Positions 46,901 to 61,900 of a DNA stretch of 64,000 nt are shown piece by piece. The DNA comes from Bedellia somnulentella (Eukaryota; Arthropoda; Insecta; Lepidoptera; Bedelliidae): contig OY755178.1 in the NCBI GenBank assembly GCA_963576735.1, forward strand, positions 6,014,001 through 6,078,000. The letters are read 5' to 3'. The position numbers and the translations under genes are program-made. Below the pieces are notes generated by a model. It did no database searches. It was not told the DNA's origin and saw nothing but the letters and a program-made list of their open reading frames with translations. Numbering within the stretch: position 1 is the stretch's first letter; the number at the start of each line of letters is the position of its first letter.

Positions 46901-49900
46901 TTTCCTTCACTTGAGTTTGTTTCTTTCCTCATTTTCCTTGAACAGTACGATGACGGCTACAGAATGCATAAAAAATGACAAAATGTTAGTTATTTTATTT
47001 ACTTTAAAACTTAAAAAAAAACAAGGCGTATCAGAACGTTATTATTTTGTTCTTTAGTAAAGCGCGAGCCAACTCGCACTTTGCTGGTTTAGTTTTCAAA
47101 ATACTAGGTATATCCTATTATAAACATAACATAATAAACATAAACGTTCACGCCGTTTATCCCCGAAGGGGTTGGCAGAGGTACCAATACTCCTGAACTC
47201 ACATGGCAAGCGCCATCTAGTTTCCAGAGAAGGTACCCACGTTTTGCTTAGACAGTGTACTCACGTGATAGGGGGCAGGCCTATATTATTCGTTCGCGCA
47301 TATTTTACTTAAGGAACATCTGTGACCTAGTTATGTATCTGTATTATCCCTACCTACTCAATCCCAAATATGAATTTATATTTTATGGAACCACTCTCTA
47401 TAAAATGCGGGTTTTTCCATTCAGAATAAAAATCTTGTAAAATGTGTGCATGAATAATATAATTTTACATACATAATTCTGAGAGTTGTATAAGTAGCCA
47501 GAAAATCAGATTCATGAAGATTTATCATGATCTTTCAAGGTGGACATTCTATGAATGTTGCTATCGTAAATTATTTGGAATCTTAAACATGTTTGAAAAT
47601 AATATATTGCTCTTTGTTTGTCTGTAAATATTTTAAAAATAAATACATACGCATAGTCACGGCTATAAATTCCAAAAAATGGTAGTCAGAGCTTGAATTT
47701 GAAATTTCATAGTCACTATTGGAAATTAAGTGCGGAACGAATGACTATATTGGAATGAAAGGATGGTTGGTGATGGGTTTCCAAACGCCTAAAAAAGCCC
47801 AACCACACGGGAAAATATGAAACAGTGCTGTGCTAGGTTAATACTTCAAAGTTACAATACAACCAGGCATAATGAATAAAATTCTGTTTTCTTTAAAATG
47901 TGAATAAATAAGATTTGTTACGCGTTATTTATATGTTAACCCATTTTTATAAAACCATTGAATAGTAGACATTAATATTTAACGTTAATTTCTTTTCGCC
48001 GATTTCTAAAGCAAATTTTCTTACATGTAACATATTCTTTAATCTCTAAATAAAAAAGAGTAGAATAATCTTTATTGCACAACCCAATTCTAACATATTA
48101 CAGTAATAAAATTATTGAATGGAAATATATTTAGATGGTTGGGTCAGTAAATAAATAGTAACGATGGAAATATGTACAGGGTATAAAGAAATTAATATAT
48201 TGTGGCATTCTTTAGTAAATGTTTGTTTCTCACAGAAAACTTTTCTTGCTGAATAATAAAAAGTACTAGTAACTAGAGTTGGATCTGTCTTCTAAATCCA
48301 ACTATTGAAAATTAACAAGTCCATAAGACTTCAGTAAATCCATATTAAAATATTCTACAATATTGCATAAGTAAATCAAATACAAAAGACAACTTGTTAC
48401 ATTGCAAGCGAAATAAAAATATAGCTTCGATTTATAGAAGCTTGTGGAAGAAAACGAGACGCGTATATGACGTATTGTCTCCTAATGGAATATTTTCAGT
48501 AAACAGATAAAAGATAAAATTTCATAGTGTCATACAACAATGGTACAGAAATAATACCTTTGTTCGTGTACATATTGTATCTTAACGCACAGTGATGAAA
48601 CCATGTCGCGACTCCTCGACCTCAGGTCACATAAGGCTACGTTTTTAGTGACAGGCGGCTTGTCAGTGTTTAGTGGGTAAGTTGAGCGGTTTAGCAGAAA
48701 AGCTTTTGTTAGATGTTATTTTGATTATAACATAACAAGCCAGTATATGATTGCTCTAAAATTTTACATAATGGTTGATCACATGTTTTAGTCGGTAGTT
48801 AATACATGAGTATTAACTCCTAACAATTCATCGATTTAATACAGTGTTATTATCGTTTACTTGCATCAACCTCATTTATGTTATATTCTTTACTTTGTTC
48901 AATAATGGTTTTATTGATTAGTTAAATTTTAAACTTTAGTTGCAGTAAATTGAAGCCTACTTCTAGGTACCTTCTTCTGGTACCAGTACATTTTCCGATA
49001 AGTAAGTGTAATTGTAAAGAATCGAGTTGCATCAAACCGACGAATGTTTGCTATTAAGAAATAAAGTTATGATTATGATTATGTAACTACTACAAAAACA
49101 GCTAACTTTCAACTAGACCGCTGATAAATCGCTCCGCTCACTGCTATCACTGAATATCAATGAAACCTTACCCTAATGCTTCTAGAAAACACGGATTGTT
49201 CCCGTCCTCAGTAAACGATTGAATTTCAAATCTGTCTCGATCTTGTCATGAATAATTTTACATATATTTAGTGTCAGACGGGATGTCGTTTTCATAGTCT
49301 GTTGGTTATTGGTTAAACGATTTCACATCCTTATTATCTCGAGAGAATAAATTAGACTTAAAGAAAATGTATGTGGTTCTAACGTTTACGCCGTATATCT
49401 CCTAGGGGTGGCAGAGATTCTAATATACCAATGTTTCTGTTCTTGTTCTATATAAGTACCTCTGCCTCTACTTGGGATTAATACGGTATGAACGTCTGTG
49501 TTTTATTTGAGTTAAATAAAGAATCGTTGCCGTGGATTTTAAACTCATCGGCCAACAATCTTAAAAAGCCCTTGTACTCTGAGTCGTGTCTTAACGACCG
49601 ATTTCCGAATTGAGTATTCAAGCTGAGAACGACTTAAGTATCATTTTGTCTCATTCAGTTGTTAAGATTTCAACGCGACAGAACGATACTTAAGTTGTTC
49701 TCAGCTGGAATACTCAATTCAGAAATCGGTCGTAAGACTCTCACATAAAAAGATAGGTTAACTCTATTCTAAGCTGATTCAACACGGCTGTAATGTCATT
49801 TTTAATAGATGATGTTGGCAGGAAATTCCTATAAACTGAATCTGTTTCAAGCAACACGAATTCAAAACAGAGCTCGATTATATCTGAGCGGCAGACGAAA

Positions 49901-52900
49901 TAATCCTTTTTAATTTAACGCGTCCTCTGTGGTTGTCTTAACTTGACATGGAGATCTACTATACAAAAAAGTAATATGTATAGGCCAAGATGTAGTTATA
50001 AAGAGCTTTAAATTTCTTTATTTTAGATTAATTAATTATTCAGAGATACTAAAGTATGTATAGCTATATAGTTTTGGCTCAAAAGTGTATACACCCGTTT
50101 CTTCTCGCTGATGTTGAATGACTTTGGGAATTGTTGCTTTTTAAGTGATTGAAGGGGGATGTAGCTTGACCATCATCATCAATTCGGTATGCAAAGTTTT
50201 TTTTTGGTATTTATTAAATATTTTTAATCAGTAGCAAACACGCAAATAAAAAACTGATTTGAATATTTTTCATTTAAAATGAGTAATTGCAAAGTTATGA
50301 TTTTTTAAAGATTGTTCAACTTTTGTACTTAATGACGTCATCGATTGAAAATATCACGTAGCGACATGCAAATAAAGCGAAATGTTTAGTAAAAATGTTG
50401 CTAATTGCAAAATATTTCACGAATTTGTGATCCCAAATGAAATAATTACGATATTATACTAAACAAACCTATGATCTTCGATGTTTTATTAATAAACTGC
50501 AAGAACGAATGTCTTTGACATAACGCTGAAGGTCAAATATTGTTACAGTTTTTTGCTAAAATAACGGTCATCTTAGCTCTGTTTGATTTAATTTCAAGAA
50601 AATATGTTTTAAAAACATAATATCTCGAAATGGTTTCGTAATCAGCACCACTTTTGTAAAACTTTGCATACCGAATTATTTATTACCCCATCTTCTCACG
50701 TAATTTTGAAAAGTGGGTGTCAATTTTTTATTTCAAGTCCCCTCAACTGCCCCTGTTTAGGATATATGGCTGTGAATATGGGGCTTAATTAAACTTTCTT
50801 TTTTTGTCCACCAGGTAAATTTAATCCACGTGTGTGGTACCCAGAAGAACGCGGCGGATGAAAAGCTAAGAAGATGCATGCGGCGATTTGGAGAGCTGCA
50901 TTCGGCGCCAGCGGCGTTGCTGCTTATATCTGGCGATATCAACTTCGCTGGCGATTTGAGTGATTTTAGATATAGGTGAGGATTTTATTTGGTTTGTGGT
51001 TTGGATGCATGTCTTCATGTCTTTTTTAGCTATTTAATAAATATATTTGTTGCAATGATCATACCTCTCTGTTTACCCAAATGGGAACTAATGGCGTGAG
51101 CATATGTGTGTATATTCACAATAGATAAAGCAACAGCCAAACAACCAATGAAAACACAATTATTACAAGCCCAATATGTTGGCTCATTTAGGTTCATTTG
51201 AAATAAATAAGTAATTGATGTTAATGGACAACCTTGTGAGTTTCAATCCTATTTACTAAATATATGCAGTGTAGTGCCGGCTTAGAATGTCGCTACCCCT
51301 TTCTACCCACGGGTATCGTAAGAGGAGACTAAGGGTATTGGGGCTTTTTATTGGATTTTTGGGCGATGCGGTTGGAGACCCATCACCAAAAACCTTTATT
51401 TTTACCATCTTTCCCCCACTCAACTTCCAAAAGTGGTTGAGGAATTTATAATTTCTTAGCTCTGGCTACCTTTTCTAGGGAAATGTAGCCGTGAGTATAT
51501 GTATGTATGTATATTTACGTGTTTATGAACATTATCATTATTATACTTTTCTAAATATATTATTCTTGCTTGCATTATAACATAAAATCAAATCATTAAA
51601 TCAGCATTTTTTTTTAATAGGGAATATTCATGTTTTTCTTTTTTGTCTTAAATTAATAGTTTACTATTTTATAACTTAGAAAAAAATATTACTGGGCTTC
51701 AAAATCCTCTAGATATTTTTAAAATTGAAATTTAAAACTTTTAAAAAATTTAAGCAGTTCACACGCCGCCATTTTGCGCGCGCTATACGTGACGTCACAT
51801 GACACGTCCAGTGGGTGTTTACCTTAGTGTTTTCGACGCTTTTGAATACAATTTCGTGTCAGATGACGTCACATTTCGTTCAACCGATGGTGGCGCGTTT
51901 TGGATGTTTGAATTTCGCTCCCTTATTTGCACTTTTTGAATATTATTTTAGGGGTTTAAATAATAAGTAAATTAAAAAAAAACCTTTTCATTACAATATT
52001 GCGATAATAAATATTCGTGAAAAAAAGTTTTAGGGCATTTAAAATTTTATGCATATTCCCTATTTCCAGGAAAAACATGGATGTGATATTGGTACATAAG
52101 CAGAACACGTCGTCAGCGTTGATCGCGTGCGCTACGACGCATTATTGTTATAATGAGCTTACCGCCAACTTGCCTAGGAAATGTAAGGTAAGGCATTGTT
52201 TCTTATATAGTTTGTATCATTGTAATATTGGTAGTAAGTATTAAAATTTTGAAACGTAAGCTGAGTAATTGATTTTTAAGTTTTCATCATTATAAAACTG
52301 GAAGTAAGTTTCAAGTAGGAAAGCTGTTTTTCTTCTAATATAATATGAGAGAAAGAGAGAGACATTTTTCAGGCTTTTCAGAAAAAGTTGTCTTAGTTGT
52401 GATGGATATTATTTGTATTTTTATTTATAATACCTTCACACATACACACTTAATACATGGATTCACTGAATGTTATATTAATATCATAGTAAAGCAAATC
52501 GAAGTGCTTTGAAGCATTTTAGGTGTTACAATCATTTTAGTCTACTAATCTTCATAACTTAAGCTATATTATTTAAGAGACTCTTAATTTTAAAAGAAAA
52601 TTGTGTAAAAGGGGGGTTGTCTTATTTCGAACGACTTAGAAGTCTGAGTCTTTTATAACGCAAAAAAAATAAATATTTTGTTATCATTAGTGTGAAATTA
52701 CAAAACCAATGCTCATCATATTACTTAAACAAAGTTCACCCACCGTCTAATAAATATAAACACCTCATTCTAAAGGTAAGCCAAACCGAAGAAGACGAGC
52801 CACAGCCATCATGTGAGTTGGAAGTGCTAAACCTACCTTCCGACCAAGCCCCGGAAAGGGTGTCAAGAAGACTAAGGCGCTTGGCCGATAATTGTGGAGG

Positions 52901-55900
52901 AAAGGTGCTAAGAGTGCATCTCACTAATGCCTTTCTTAAGTTTCCTACGCCTGATCATGCTGCAAGGTAAGCTATTTTATTTTTGTAATAGTAATTATAT
53001 TTTTTTTGTTTTGAATTAATAGAAAATATGCTCTAAGGAGGGGGGCGGTAGTCTGAAGAATACAATAGAATGTATGAGAAGGTTGATAAATATAGATGAT
53101 GCTAGAGGATTGTACAAAGTGGCGATTGGGCGATTGATAATTGCTGCCTGCCCCATAAGGAATTAATGGCGTGTATGTGTAGGTGTTTTGCTGCTTGGTA
53201 CTACAATATGAAGAGAAAACCCACATGGATGATTTATACTTAGCCATGTCATAGCATTCCCCATGCAAAAGTGGGTTCTCTGTACGCCTGGTGAATATTA
53301 TTTTTATATTGGTGAAGATTTATCATTGGTACACGAAAAATTATATAGTAGTTTATTAGTTATGTTTTGCTGTTAATATTCCGAACAAAATAAAATAAAT
53401 AAATAATATGTCATGTTATATTCAGATATATAAGTGCATCTGCTATCCCATTTGGGGATGTATGGCGTGAACGTTGAGTTTAAGTGTTTTACCACATATT
53501 TAGGATTTGTATTAAGCGACAGCGATACTTCTGTTCTCTGTAACCTGAGCACGGACATAGCCCGCATGCACTAAGTAAAACGTAGGTGGGACTAGGTGAA
53601 AAAATGTCAAGTGATATGTAGAATTTGCTGTGTAGTGTCGGCTTAGAATAGCACTACCCCTTTTCTTCCGGTGGGTGTACGTAAGAGGCGACTAACGGTT
53701 TTGGGGCTTTTTAAGGGATTTTTGGGCGATGCGGTTGGAGACCCATCACCAAAAACCTTTATTTTACCATCTTTTCCCCACGCAACTTCCAAAAGTGGCT
53801 AAAGAATTTCTAATTCGTTAGCTCTGGCTACCCCTTCTAGGGATTTATAGCCGTGAGTATATGTATGTATGATATGTAGAAAAATGTATACCTCTACGTA
53901 TCGGATAGACATTGTAAGCTCTGAGTAAGACAAGATTATAACAATGCAAATCCTCCGAAGATTTTCGAGGTAAATGTGTTTTTAAAGAATCAATTGATTA
54001 GACTCATTTACCTCACCGCCCTTAGCATCTTGTTGACGCAGGTTAATAAAACGATTCTATTTGTTCTTTAGAAACTTCATTTATCTCCAGTGGATTCCTC
54101 AGCCTAGCCAAGGTTCAAACATTGGTTACAAATGAAAAAAAACCTCAACGTAGTGTAAATGTTCAATTTTATATGATCTACATACATACATGCATATACT
54201 CACGGCCATAAATCCCAAAAAGGGGTAGCCAGAGCTTCAGAGCTATGATAAATACAAATACTGACGGTCATAAATCAGCCAGAGCTGGAAACTCCTCAAA
54301 TACACTTGGAAGTTGATAAGGGACAAGATGTTAGAAATAAAGTATTTTTGGTGATGGATCTCCAACCGCATCGCCGAAAAACCACTTAAAAAATCCCATA
54401 CCCTTATTCGCCTCTTTACGACACCCGTGGGTAGAAAGGGGTAGTGACATTCTAAGCCAGCAATATACGGCAATATAATTATAATGGGTAGATAGTCAGC
54501 TGGCTTACACCATTGAACTTGTCTCAATACATACATACATATACTCACGGCTGTAAATCCCTAGAAGGGGTAGCCAGAGCTAAGGAATTAGAAATTCCTC
54601 AGCCACTTTTGGATGTTTCGTGGGGAAAAGATGGTAAAATAAAGGTTGTTGGTGATGGGTCTCCAGCCGCATCGCCCAAAAATCCTTTAAAAGCCCCAAT
54701 ACCGTTAGTCGCATCTTACGTACTCCCATCGGTAGAAACGGGGTAGTGCTATTCTAAGCCGACACTACACGGCAATTAAATAAATAGCTTATTTGACCCA
54801 TAGACGTTGCATTTAGAAGTGAAGCACACTGTATTTGCATTGTGTAACGTAACTTGGTACGATTATACAAAACCGACTTCATTAATATAATTGGAATACA
54901 AAATATTATTATTATTTGTAGTGAAACGAATTAGGTAAGAGATATAAAAAAGGGCCATATTTTTTTTATTTGGTAAGTATAATCTATACTCGTGTTAAAG
55001 AGGCTGTCTCTGAAGTGAAACTATAGCTAGCGTAGTTGATTAGTTTATGTGTATTGCTCACTGTGCAAAATCCTAAATAACATTCGAGACTTATTCATCA
55101 AACACACGCTCGATGTAACATGAGTATGTATGTATGTCATACTTGATCAATTTGATTCTACAATTTACCACTCGATCTACATCACTCCTTTTTCTTAAAA
55201 ATAAAGAAAATCATTTAAACATCGATGTGTGCATTCGACAATTTAAAAAAAGATAATTGCATTCTTGTTTTATTTAAAAGACAAACTTTGATTTAGAACT
55301 TCAAAATCTTACCTCCGATTGTTTGATTATATTACGGTCTTCCCTAAAACCATGGAAGTTTTAAACAAAATGCTTAATGATCTCAATGGAGTTTCTGAGA
55401 GAGTATGTCTTAAAATTAATATGGACAAGACAAAAATTATGTCAAGCAACCATGTCGTACCCACTTCTATTGGACTTGGAAACCGAGGGTCTACTTTTAC
55501 ATAGAGAACGATAACAGGCATACTTATCTCTTTTAATTTATATTAAAATTTATTTCTATCTCGTTCGCACATAGCGAATATTCGGATTTTCATATTTCTG
55601 ATAAGTGAGTATACATAGAGATATTCGACGAATCCAATGCTACCTTCGTAGTTATCTTTGGTTTCATCGATTAGAAAGCGCCTATATTAATTTTGTTCTA
55701 CATAGAAAATTGGTGGTTTGTCCTTTAGGTGGCTTTTTAAAACCATAATGTACCACCATGTACCTAAGGAGTTATAGGCATATAGCTTTTTTAAGTTCGG
55801 CACAAATTAAAATGCTTGAAGGATGAAGGATAATAAGAGTAAACGGTTTTCTCTTTTCTGTTAGGGTCTATTATTTATGGTTAAAGCAACTATTAACTTT

Positions 55901-58900
55901 ATTTTAAAGTCAGTTTCAGCCTTAATCAAATCTTAAAATCTATAAGAGGCCACTATCATTTTTCTTTATCACCGTAGTTCTAAAAGGAACCAATAGGCTT
56001 CGGTTAGGGCTTATAGTCCTCGGGAATACTAGTAAGAGATGATTTTACTGGAAATCCAGCATAAAGTTTCAGCTAATTTATCTTTCTTTCCACACTCAGC
56101 TTCGAAAAAAATTAAAAGAAATCAAAAATATTTCAGGAAAATTGGGCCAAAGAAAAGAAAGATGATATTTTGTTAGATATACCTATATACGCCTTGAATG
56201 TAACTAAATATCCTGTATTACAAGGATCTAGCTTTCTTAACTGTCACCACTCGTTGTGATAACAGTAATTCTTTAAAATATTTATCACTGGAATTGGACC
56301 AACCAATGTAATTCAGTTTATAGCATTATAGAGCATTCACTTGTAAAAAAGATTTATTTGCCTTTTTATTTACAAAAGTTTATAACTAGGCAGATATAAG
56401 TTTATAACTAGATAGATATAAGATAGTGTGCATACATATATACATACATATATACTCACGGCTATGAATCCCTTGAAGGGGTAGCGAAAGCTAGGGAATC
56501 AGAAATTCCTCAGCCACTTTTGGAAGTTGCGTGGGGAAAAAATGGTGGAATAAAGGTTGGTGATGGGTCTCCAACCGCATCGCCCAAAAATCCCTTAAAA
56601 GCCCCAATACAGTTAGTCGCCTCTTACGTACACCCACCGGAAGAAAAGTGTTATTCTAAGCCGACACTACACAGATAGTGCTATCTAACCTATCTTGAAA
56701 ACTAAAGAGGGATACTTACAAATCATTAAAGCAAATCGTCGTGACTTTACTTAAGTTTTTATTTCTATGGATCTAAAATGTACATTAATAAAAGCTACAA
56801 ATGTGGTTGCATTTAAATAAGCAAACTGCAGCCTACATTAAAATTTTGAGGCTGTATGATTCAAACAAAAATCATCAGTCAAATACTCAATAAATATCAA
56901 ATTATGTATTAATTATACATTAATATCATAAGAAAGTATCGAACACCATTATATCCTGGTTAATATATTGCAGATCAAATTTGTGTATGATTGATAATAA
57001 GAAGCACCAAATGCCACGTAAGTGAAACAATAGACGTTGAAAACGGTTTTTTGATGCATTATATTTTATCAACGGGTAGCATAAAAGATGGAGTAGATAA
57101 CAAAAGTATCTGCTTAACCGTATTCTAGTTTTGCAAACACTTCATTAATTTTGGTCGTTATCATTGTTAAGTACTTTCAATAATTATTTAACTGGCCTTC
57201 TTCGTGACTAAGCTCCGATAAAATTTTGTACAAGCTGTCCGACACTGTTCGCACGAGAACAGTAGTGTTATTTTCAAACATTTAAGGTTTTTTTCAATCA
57301 CTGCTCATCCTTTATGAAATTTAGCGTGATGATGTGTTTTTCTATGACTATGACTTGACTATGGTTTTCCAAAAGGTTGTAGGTGTCTTACACAAAAGAA
57401 TTTAAAAAATAGTTGAGTAGTTTCCGAGCCCATTCATTACAGACAAACAAATATTTTCTCTTTTTAATAAGTATATGGATTAACTTTAATTTGCATAAAA
57501 CATTTCGTTCTGTGTTTGGTCAGTTTAGAATTACACTAATCCATTTCTCCCCGCGGGTGTCGTTTAAGGTGACTCAGGGTTTTGGGGCTTTTGAAGTGAT
57601 GGTTTGCGTGATGTGGATAGATACTCTAATCAAATTCCAAAAGTGGCTGAAGACTTTCTAATTTTGCAGCTCTAGCTACCCCTTTCTGGGATAGCTGTAA
57701 GTATATACAAAAGAGTAAAATGCTTATTAATGTTATCTCGAGAACAATTCGAAGTTTAAATCAAATATTCAACTACCAGAAAACCGTTATTATCTTTAAA
57801 GTTAAAGTGGTGAAACGTGCTCAACGTTTATTTTATTAATCGTAGGTAAATAACTAAAAACTCTCGACCGGAAATTTGAATAAACTACGAACGTTAATTT
57901 GAATTTTAAAATTTCGAATCGGTTTCATTAATTTACTTGCCAACTCACAGCTGATTTGTACAGCACAGAGTAGAAGATCATTTTTTTACACGTAAATTTT
58001 TGACCTACCGTCCATTTGAATTAATAGTACTTATATGACCAGTCGCTGACGTATTCTAGTTCATTGCAACTTCAGACACAGGCGGGGCAACTGTGATACA
58101 TTTTGTAGTTAACAAAATTTAATTTATTTAATATCTTAGTACACATGCTTGTAGTTGATATTTTACTGTGAATTTAATGATGGTGTTCCAAGGGTAAGTT
58201 TTTCACGTTTTTAAAATTTTCTTCATAGATTTTTGTTTAAATGTATAATTTCTGCCTATCCCTCTTTAAAATGTAAAAGGTATTCATTTTGCAGCTATTT
58301 TCAATGTAAATTTTCAATTTTCTAACCATATTCTTGACAACGTGGCGGTGACGTAAAATTTTGTGACCAAAATTTTCTACTTACTTACCAAGTTACTAAG
58401 TTATTTAGCTTGTGAAAATGTAAAAAGGGATAACATTAATCGTATTAAAAAGCGAAGTCCCGAAAATCCACGTCATATGGCCGTTGAAAACCGTTACGTC
58501 ATATTTTTACCACGAGTTGGATAACCTATCTTTTTCAATCAGCTGTTCTTTTACTAATCAAATACATAATAAACATTGAAATACGTCTGTAAATCAATTG
58601 AATACGGTTTATTTTGTTTAATATCTACTTCGGTTGATGAAAATGATAGTTGGAAAATAGACCATGTGCTTCGAAATTTAACCTCTTCAGTACTAAAATT
58701 TAAAAGTTAACTAATAGAAAATCATATTTTACTACGGGTTATTTTACGTTGTTGGAATTTACGTTACGTTAGTGACCGTTATAAAAAAAACGTGACTGGT
58801 GGATGACGAAATGATTTGGTGGATTCATACTTATGTGTTTTTAGCAGAACAGCGTAAACGAGAATATTAACATCTATAAATCCTTTTAATCCTACACATG

Positions 58901-61900
58901 TTTAACCCCAAAGGGGTAGCAGATGTACTAATACTTATGAACAGCACGTGGCTCATAAAAGTTATAACCTAGTGTTCTGACTACTAACTTTATGTCTTCA
59001 CAAGGCTTTCTCATGATAGGGGCAGAACCATCGCCACTTGATACGAATTTACTGCCACATTACTATGTATTACCATGTGGGGTTTCTCAAGATAATTTCC
59101 CTCACCACTTATAACATACACTTATGACTTTAGAAGACACATTTATGTAGAGGACGACCTCGGTGGACTCATTTGGAGGAGGAGGTGTCCAAAGTATGAA
59201 GGATAAAAGAGCATGTACGAAAAGATTGATGGACGTGTACGAAGCTAGAGAGGTTTGCCAGGATCGCACAAAAGGGCGATCGATAGTATCTGCCTACCCC
59301 AATGGGAACTAACATACATACATACATATACTCACGGCTATAAATCCCTAGAAGGGGTAGCCAGAGCTAAGGAATCAGAAATTCCTCAGTCACTTTTGGA
59401 AGTTGTGTGGGGAAAAGATGGTGAAATAAAGGTTGTTGGTGATGGGTCTCCAACCGCATCGCCCTTAAATACCTCAAAAGCCCCAAAACCGTTAGTCGCC
59501 TCTTACGTACACCCACCGGAAGAAATGGGGTAGTGCTATTCTAAGCCGACACTACACAGCAACTAACGGTGTGAGTATATGTATGTATATATGCTCATTT
59601 ATGCAGACTCTCAGTTTAGAAGGAGTTGCTCTTACTACTGTTCTCGCAAATGTTGTGTTTTTATTAGTGTTAATAATTTAGGCTATAAATCCCTGGAAGG
59701 GATAGCCAGAGCTAAGAAATTGGAAATTCCTCAACCACTTTTGAAAATTTGATTAGGGAGAAGATGTTAAAATGAAGGTTGTTCGTGATAGGTTTCCAAC
59801 CGCACCGCCCAAAAATCCCTTAAAAGCCCCTATACCGTTAGTCGCCTCTTACGTACACCCACCGGAAGAAATGGGGTAGCGCTATTCTAAGCCGGCACTA
59901 CACAGCAAATAATAGTGTTAATAATAGTGAGAGGCTTATAAGTCAGTATATATTTAGTTCACTATACTGTTAAAATAGAAGCCTTAGGTAAAAAATGCTT
60001 TTTAAAATTTACCTAACGGTTAAATGAGGATATCTAACTCATCTAAAAAAAACTTACAACCATTATAAATTAACCACACATGGCTTAAGAAAAGAAAAAT
60101 TGGAGTAGGCCCGATGCGGGACTTGAAACCTTATCGTCTGCACGATAAGCGGTGTTCTACCCACTGAGCCATCACTTTGGTATTCTTTAACTGTTAAAGC
60201 TGTGAGTAAGTTCATAATAAACTTGAAAATCTATGAATGAGTTCCATTCATGAATGAATTGTTACAGTTGGCGAGAAGTTATCGCTACCCACTTTTAGTG
60301 ATAGATTGAAAAAAATATGTTAAGAATCGAATATGAAAAAATAATGTGGATATTACTTATGGAGCTAGCTAATAAGGCGCATTTAAATGAATTATCTTGA
60401 AAAATTGGAATGTATATTTGCCTATCTATACTTTACTCCCTACTGTTAATAGTTTTATTTTCCATACTAGTAATGTTATTGATAGCCCAGTGGGTAGAAC
60501 ACTCGGTTGTCTTGCAAACGACTAGTGTTCAAATCCTGGGTCGGGCCTACACCAATTTGTCTTTTCTAAAGACATATGTGTGGTTAATTTATCATGGTTG
60601 TTAACGGTGAGGGAAAACATGCATCGTGAGGAAACCCACATGACTGAGTTGTACTTAGTCATGTGACAGTGTATTCGTACAAAACGGCGATAGGCCTGCC
60701 CCCTATCACGTGAGTACACTGTCCATGCAAAACGTGGGTACTCTGGACATCAGGTGACAAAGTCACGTGATGTTCAGAAGTATTAGTACCTCTGCCAACC
60801 CCTTCGGGGATATTCGGCGTGAACGTTTATGTTTATGTTATATGTTTATGTAATGTTATTAAAAAGAAATCTGCATATTTTGTAATGAATAGACACCGAA
60901 ACTTACCAACTGTTTTTTTTTTTCAATAAAATTTTAATTATTTTACAACCACATATTTCATAAGTAACTTAAGCTAGATATCATCAAGCAAATTTTATAA
61001 GGGGTGGGCAGTGACTGATCAACCCTAGATATTTGAAAAAAATACGCTACCCCTGCGAAGGTGAAGCGGTCATATATACTTACGGCCATAAATCCCAAAA
61101 AGGGGTAGCCAGAGCTGTAGAGCTAGAAACTCCTCATCCACATTTGGAAGTTGGTAGAGGACAAGATGGTAGAATTAAAGTATCAAAATAACGATAAAAT
61201 AAGCGGTATAGTAATGTAAGTTCCGAATGGAGTATATATGAATTTCTCACCCACTTTGGCAGTTACTTGGGGATGATAGGTTTATGAGAGGTTTGCCAGG
61301 ATCGTACAAGGTGGCGATCGATAGTCTCTGCCTACCCCAATGGGAACTAACGGCGTGAGAATATGTATGTATGTATGTATGATAGCTGGTAGTAGTAAAG
61401 TATCGTTGGTGACATTGCTCAACAGCCATTTAAAAAGCCCAAAACCCTTACTCGCCTCGTACTTCACCCGCGCGAAGAAATTGTGTAGTGCTATTCTAAG
61501 CCGACACTACGCTGCTCACTACTATAATTACTTCTTAAAAACATACATACATATACTCACGGCTATAAATCCCTAAAAGAGGTAGTAGGGTAGTAGGAGT
61601 GGGGAAACGATGGCAGAATAAAGGTTGTTGGTGATGGGTCTCCAACCGCATCGCCCAAAAATCCCTTAAAAAGCCCCAAGTCCGTTAGTCGCCTCTTACG
61701 TACACCCACCGGAAGAAATGGGGTAGTGCTATTCTAAGCCGACACTACACAGCGATAAACATAAACAATATAAGCAGTTACGCAAATTTTCTTTGAAAGT
61801 TGTTGGCTGTCTTTTATGAGAATTTTATTAAGATCCGTATTATTTTACTAACAAGACTTATAAAGAGTTACCACAAGATTGTTATTTGTATTATATTTAA

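Larger units (their letters stand above)
47851..50080. other. MARF1 intron 3, mostly unassigned
   Basis: AT-rich with no coding evidence, apart from a possible short exon at 48603 and a palindromic MITE at 49588. A family B fragment (CGTTTACGCCGTATATCTCC) lies at 49384-49425. Confidence 0.4.

Noticed and set aside
60484..60550. tRNA gene at the head of the family B SINE
   Set aside because: Pol III boxes are present but the stems do not close, and the sequence continues into the SINE body.
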